Positions 19,596 through 23,290 of a DNA stretch of 23,290 nucleotides are shown piece by piece. The notes under the pieces are model-generated. The model was not told where the DNA came from and did not search any database. It saw only the letters and a list, made by a program, of their open reading frames with translations. Position 1 is the first letter of the stretch, and the number at the start of each line of letters is the position of its first letter. Position numbers and translations under genes: made by a program. Origin of the DNA: CBDUVZ01 sp965370805 (GTDB lineage: Bacteria > Hydrothermota > Tepidihabitantia > Tepidihabitantales > Tepidihabitantaceae); contig CBDUVZ010000038.1 of assembly GCA_965370805.1 (NCBI GenBank), positions 1 through 23,290 on the forward strand, read 5' to 3'.

Positions 19596-21842
19596 CTAGT
19601 CCAGCTTCACCGCAATCACCACCGGCCGGGCGACAGTCCGGACCTCCCCGTCGCTTCCCACTCCCTTCAGGTTCACGAGGTAGATGCCGGCCGGCAGTGC
19701 CCGCGCCAGGTCGTCGGTGCCGTCCCAGACCAGTTCGTGGCATCCACCCGCGCCCTCCCGGAGCAGTTCGCGCACGGCGCGGCCCTTCAGGTCGAACACG
19801 GTAACCGTCAGCCGGTAGTCGGAAGGCGAATTGACCCGGACCGACGCCGCCTGGCCCAGGGCGGGCGAGAACGGGTTCGGCCCGATTGAATCGATCCGCA
19901 TCGCCTCCGCGGGCGGATACGCGCCGGTCGTATCGACGATATCGGAATTGAACCGGGGCATCAACTGGTACCCGGTGCTGTACGGCGCTTCGTAATCGTA
20001 CTGGCCGACGATGCCGGTGAACCGCACCCTTCGACCCGGGGTCCGAAGATACGGCGTGATGTCGATTCCGGCGTTGTCGTTGACCCGGACGGCAATCGGG
20101 GCCGAGCCGTTCTTGATAACGAGATTGTAGCCGGAACCCGACCGGTCCGCGCCCTGAATCACGTCGCCGACCACGGTGACCAGGTCGCTCTCCATCCCCT
20201 CGGTCAGGCTCGAATTGTACGGCACCCGCCGGGGCACGACCGGAACCGGGCTCGAATCACTCACCCACATCGAGCCGTCGGCAATCTCGGTCAGCCCGTT
20301 GTACTCGGTGACCGTGCCGACAACCTCCCACTCTACTCCAAGGCTGTCGACGAACACTTCCTCGGCCGGCGAGCAATTGCACCCGTAGACGTTCACGCCC
20401 TGGGTCTCGTCCTCGATGTACAGGCTGTTATTCGAGCCGCTGGTAAAGACCGATGCCGGGCCGGTCAGCCGCCCGCGAACCCGGACCACCGAATCGAAAT
20501 AGACCGGGGTGACGCCGTCCGGCCCCGGTCGCTGCACTTCGGCAATAGTCAGCAGCGGCAGGGTCTCCGAAGCTCCGGCGAAATCGGTTCGGAACCGGGG
20601 CGTAATCTGGTATCCGTCGTCCAGGTTCACCGTGTCGTAGGCATACTGGCTCTTGATCCCGACCAGCGTAAACGGCGCGGCCGAAAGCGCCATGCCCGGA
20701 ATGTCGGTCTCCCGGTCAATCCTCATCGTCGTGATTCCGGACTGGTCCTCGACGTCGTAGTTCGCGTTCCCTTCGAGCACGTACGCGTCGGTCGTGATAT
20801 CCTCCAACTGCACCAACTCACCCTCATAGGCTTCCTCGTTGATGTCGGCGCAGGTCAGCACCCGCGGCTCCGGCACGGTCCCCTGCCCGGCAACCGTCAC
20901 GGTCGCGCCCGACACCTCGGTCTTGCCCCGGTAGCAATCCACTTCGCCGGAAACCACGACGCTGTCGCCCAGCGCCACCGAATCGTAGTCAAAGCTGAAC
21001 ACGTTCACCCCGCCGGTGTGGTCCTGGACGTAGATGTCAAGGTACTCGGTATTGAACACACCCGACGGCACGGTCGCCACCCCGGTAATCGTCACCGACT
21101 GCCCCAGCCGGTCCGGAATCCGGTCCCCGTCAAGGTCCTCAATCGCTTCGCCAATCGGCGTGTACTCGACCGTCTGGCCCAGGTCCGCCGCGGTCCGCGG
21201 CATCACCTGGTACGCGCCGAAGTACGGCGGGTCGTAGATGTGCTGGCTCACAAGACCGGTCAGTGAGATGTACCCGTCCGGTATCTCCATGCCCATGAGT
21301 TCGCCGGCATCCTTGTCGATGTACAGCTTCGAGGAATGGCCCGATGGATCGGTGATGTCGTATTGACCCTCATCGAAACGCTGGCCCGAACTGTGAGCAA
21401 TCTCAACGCTGTCGAAACGGACCAGCCACCCTTCGTTCTCGACGTACCCGGCCGTGGTGTCGATGTCGTCAACCCACTCAACCTCGAACTGCAGCGGGAC
21501 CGGCACACCGGCCGAGCCGTGGTTCGTAGTCTGGAAGTCAATCAACTGGGTCCGGCCGCAGTACTGGTCCACGGTTCCGGTAACGGTAACGCTGTCCCCG
21601 ATCGACAGGCCGGATGAGACATTCGCCTGGTTGAGCATCACACCGCCGGTTGCATCCTGCATGAACGCCGGCCCGTAGTACCCGAAATGACCTACCTCGG
21701 TCACCACGCCGCAGACCGTCACTGTCGAGTCCTTCAGCAGCGGTTCGCCCTGGCTGTTATTCTGCCGCACTTCGCTTATCGGCCGCGCCTGGGCCGCGGC
21801 GGCCGCCGCCAGCACCAGGACCACGATGAGAAACCTGTTCAT
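19596..21842 (-). CDS. secreted protein with three tandem double OB-fold-like repeats and FlgD-like tail
   Basis: The 748-aa protein has a signal peptide (MNRFLIVVLVLAAAAAAQA), then three copies of a ~200-residue unit (about 21-221, 230-421 and 430-635). Each unit has part A, with 'SVTVxGxV...YVQDxTGGVNV...GDSVxVxGxV..YxGxTEv', and part B, with 'LVxxxxV...Y.I.D.SG...LxID...G..Y..TGixSQYxYDPP...YQvMPRfxxD'. These resemble the OB-fold beta-barrels of DUF5689/YhcR-type extracellular proteins, often near nucleases. Residues 648-745 (IGPNPFSP, VTVFDLKGRAVRELL, LPAGIYLVNLKG) form a FlgD-Ig/T9SS-like C-terminal domain. ATG 21842 overlaps the upstream stop (ATGA) and has AAGGAG upstream. No catalytic domain is present; a ligand- or nucleic-acid-binding surface protein is possible. 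Confidence 0.78.
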   Translation of the reverse strand: MNRFLIVVLVLAAAAAAQARPISEVRQNNSQGEPLLKDSTVTVCGVVTEVGHFGYYGPAFMQDATGGVMLNQANVSSGLSIGDSVTVTGTVDQYCGRTQLIDFQTTNHGSAGVPVPLQFEVEWVDDIDTTAGYVENEGWLVRFDSVEIAHSSGQRFDEGQYDITDPSGHSSKLYIDKDAGELMGMEIPDGYISLTGLVSQHIYDPPYFGAYQVMPRTAADLGQTVEYTPIGEAIEDLDGDRIPDRLGQSVTITGVATVPSGVFNTEYLDIYVQDHTGGVNVFSFDYDSVALGDSVVVSGEVDCYRGKTEVSGATVTVAGQGTVPEPRVLTCADINEEAYEGELVQLEDITTDAYVLEGNANYDVEDQSGITTMRIDRETDIPGMALSAAPFTLVGIKSQYAYDTVNLDDGYQITPRFRTDFAGASETLPLLTIAEVQRPGPDGVTPVYFDSVVRVRGRLTGPASVFTSGSNNSLYIEDETQGVNVYGCNCSPAEEVFVDSLGVEWEVVGTVTEYNGLTEIADGSMWVSDSSPVPVVPRRVPYNSSLTEGMESDLVTVVGDVIQGADRSGSGYNLVIKNGSAPIAVRVNDNAGIDITPYLRTPGRRVRFTGIVGQYDYEAPYSTGYQLMPRFNSDIVDTTGAYPPAEAMRIDSIGPNPFSPALGQAASVRVNSPSDYRLTVTVFDLKGRAVRELLREGAGGCHELVWDGTDDLARALPAGIYLVNLKGVGSDGEVRTVARPVVIAVKLD

Positions 21843-23110
21843 TTCGACAACTCCTTCTGAACCAGGACCGCGGCCTCATCCAGCGCCGCCTGGGCCCCGG
21901 CCTGCCCGCGCATAATCTTCTCCAGCGCCTCACCCAGCACCTTGCGCCCGTTGAACCACTCCTCGGACTTCGGCTCGAACGACATGTACTCAAGCTGAGC
22001 CAGCCCGTCCGCCAGCCCCGGGATATCGGCAATCGTCGCCACGTACTCCGGCACCTGCAGCGAACTCCGCCGGCACGGCACGTATGAAGTCCGCTGCGCC
22101 CACTCCGCCTGACGCTCCGGGCTCGTAAACCACTTGATGAACCGCCAGCACGCCTCGGTCTGCTCCTTCGCCCCGCCCCGGAACACACCGACATTCGTGC
22201 CGAACGAAATCACGTCCTGCCGTTCGTCCCACGAAGGCACCGCCGCGATGCCGACCGGAAACGTCATCTTATCCTTCATATACACCCACGACACCGACGT
22301 GCCCCAGATGCAGGCAATCTTCCCGGTCAGGAAATCATTCTGCGTATCATACCCCATGCCGAACACCGCGGACGAATCCACGTGCATCAGGTCATACTGG
22401 AACTGCGCGGCCTTGACCCCGGGCGGGGAATTGAACAACGCCTTCCCCCAGGCCGTATCCACGAAATCACCCCCGAGTTGGCGCAGCATGCACCCGAACA
22501 TCCACTGGTTCACGCCCATCACAGTGCCCATGACGCCCTGCTCCGGCACGGTCAACTGCTTCACCATGCTCCGGAACTCCGGCCACGTCCCCGGGAACTC
22601 GTCATAGCCCGCGTCCTTCAGCATCTCGATATTGTAGAAAAAGACCGGCACCGACTTGTTGAACGGCAGGGTGACAATCTTCCCGTCCCACGAATTATCC
22701 GCGATGAACGACGGGTAGAAATCCGCCAACTCCTCCGCGCTCAACCCGTCCGGCCCCGCAATCAGCGAATCCAGCACCACCAGCTTATCCAGCCGGTGGA
22801 ACTGCGTAGTCCACGACTCATACATCTGCGCCATGTTCGGCGGCGCGCTGACCTGGATTGCGCCCATCAGCTTCTGGGAAAGACTCGCATACCCGCCCAT
22901 CGAAACCGGGACGATATCGATATCCGGGTTCTCCTGCTCGAACTCCTCCACCATCGTCTTCAGTGCATCGCCCAGCGGCCCGCCCATCGCGTGCCAGAAA
23001 CTCACCTGCACGGTCGAAGGCGAACCCGGCCCGGGTGCCGGACTACCGCCGCAACTCAGAACAGCAAGCGCCGCCCCGGCGCACAAAACCCGCGAAAAAA
23101 TCTCACGCAT
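21839..23110 (-). CDS. ABC transporter substrate-binding lipoprotein, sugar type (family 1)
   Basis: The 423-aa protein begins with a lipoprotein signal MREIFSRVLCAGAALAVLSC, whose Cys (residue 20) fits the lipobox VLSC, then a Gly/Pro/Ser linker. The mature part follows the MalE/UgpB-like pattern: VSFWHAMGGPLGDALKTMVEEFEQENP, then DGKIVTLPFNKSVPVFFYNIEML, GKIACIWGTSVSW and a late RFIKWFTSPERQAEW. It should capture sugars or glycerophosphodiester-type ligands for an importer; no permease or ATPase gene is in the window. The frame opens at ATG 23146, but ATG 23110 is preferred because the signal peptide starts there and the -10 box ends five bases upstream. It is translationally coupled to the OB-repeat gene. 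Confidence 0.88.
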   Translation of the reverse strand: MREIFSRVLCAGAALAVLSCGGSPAPGPGSPSTVQVSFWHAMGGPLGDALKTMVEEFEQENPDIDIVPVSMGGYASLSQKLMGAIQVSAPPNMAQMYESWTTQFHRLDKLVVLDSLIAGPDGLSAEELADFYPSFIADNSWDGKIVTLPFNKSVPVFFYNIEMLKDAGYDEFPGTWPEFRSMVKQLTVPEQGVMGTVMGVNQWMFGCMLRQLGGDFVDTAWGKALFNSPPGVKAAQFQYDLMHVDSSAVFGMGYDTQNDFLTGKIACIWGTSVSWVYMKDKMTFPVGIAAVPSWDERQDVISFGTNVGVFRGGAKEQTEACWRFIKWFTSPERQAEWAQRTSYVPCRRSSLQVPEYVATIADIPGLADGLAQLEYMSFEPKSEEWFNGRKVLGEALEKIMRGQAGAQAALDEAAVLVQKELSK

Positions 23111-23115
23111 CCGCC

Positions 23116-23143
23116 ATTCTAGCCACAGCCCCAAAGGAGTCAA
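23116..23143 (-). promoter_or_regulatory. leaderless promoter of the substrate-binding protein operon
   Basis: On the minus strand, TTGACT (23143-23138), a 16-bp spacer and TAGAAT (23121-23116) are followed by five bases and the ATG at 23110. It sets the start codon and should transcribe the OB-repeat gene as well. Confidence 0.75.
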
Positions 23144-23170
23144 CACACCCGGCGGCTATCTCATCCCTCA

Positions 23171-23232
23171 TTCTGCACTCTGACTTCTATCCTCATCTGT
23201 GTCCATCCGTGTTCATCCGTGGTCAATTCCGG
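23171..23232 (+). repeat. copy of the dispersed TCTGCACTCTGACTTC / CATCCGTG cassette
   Basis: TTCTGCACTCTGACTTCT at 23171-23188 is identical to 19513-19530. CCTCATCTGTGTCCATCCGT at 23191-23210 and its continuation match 5651-5683 with a few mismatches. TCCGTGTTCATCCGTGG at 23206-23222, followed by TCAATTCCGG, matches 19534-19560 in 25 of 27 bases. The order and orientation of modules are the same as at 19513-19560. Confidence 0.8.
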
Positions 23233-23290
23233 TCCGCGCATCCAGACACGGTCGCACCAGCCGCTCGAACCGCATCACTCGCAGCCGCGC
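23213..23290 (-). CDS. possible 3' end of an upstream gene (partial)
   Basis: The minus strand is open from the window edge for 25 codons to a TGA at 23215-23213 and ends ARTGIDHG; the last codons and stop lie inside the dispersed repeat, much as at the end of lnt. With so little sequence, coding status and identity cannot be judged. Confidence 0.25.
   Translation of the reverse strand, partial: ARLRVMRFERLVRPCLDARTGIDHG

Noticed and set aside
22382..23122. A 246-codon + strand frame opposite the substrate-binding protein
   Set aside because: Antisense to a clear ABC lipoprotein gene, low-complexity Arg/His/Leu-rich composition.

Overview
This GC-rich bacterial window is densely coded and contains 17 well-supported protein genes, plus two doubtful small or partial reading frames. 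No rRNA, tRNA, CRISPR array, transposase or replication origin was recognised. Lnt, a LolA-like protein and two secreted proteins with C-terminal domains of the T9SS-sorting or FlgD-like type point to a diderm. Those domains, together with stretches of degenerate intergenic repeats, resemble uncultured FCB-group lineages such as candidate division WOR-3/Stahlbacteria. That placement is an inference from style, not a measured phylogeny.

Layout. (1) 1-3700: an unrecognised 96-aa protein, a large membrane glycosyltransferase with a TPR tail (- strand), then a divergent YggS-like PLP-binding protein followed by a small zincin, closed by a strong hairpin terminator. (2) 3720-5447: a secreted beta-rich protein with a T9SS-like tail (- strand). 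Its promoter lies beside a 182-bp inverted-repeat element. (3) 5825-8932: a DUF4390-like protein, an NtrY-like sensor kinase and an NtrX/NtrC-like sigma-54 activator, with overlapping genes. Directly downstream lies an exact -24/-12 (GG-N10-GC) promoter that should drive an exported protein of unknown function and a small membrane protein (9154-10470). (4) 10504-12249: a TPR protein with a transglutaminase-like N-terminal half that appears to lack its cysteine (- strand). (5) 12465-14834: an operon of LolA-like protein, PaaI-like thioesterase and RimO; rimO carries an in-frame insertion of a known type of dispersed repeat. (6) 14835-16070: a deoxyhypusine-synthase-like enzyme (- strand). (7) 16170-19325: purN, a Gfo/Idh-type protein lacking its usual catalytic Lys and His, and lnt, whose apparent start is not a canonical codon. 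(8) 19596-23110: a sugar-type ABC substrate-binding lipoprotein followed by a secreted protein with three two-part OB-fold-like repeats (- strand).

The most striking genome-scale pattern is how genes start. Six genes (starts at 2480-, 2572+, 12465+, 16070-, 16170+ and 23110-) have a TTGAnn -35 box, a 16-17 bp spacer, a TATAnT-like -10 box, and then the start codon only 5-8 nt later. These would produce leaderless mRNAs, three of them beginning at GTG. The exported proteins at 5447-, 9154+ and 9997+ instead have clear Shine-Dalgarno sequences, and the first two also have identifiable upstream promoters. The other notable signals are the NtrYX/sigma-54 unit and the repeat family, which occupies intergenic spaces, the 3' end of lnt and the interior of rimO.
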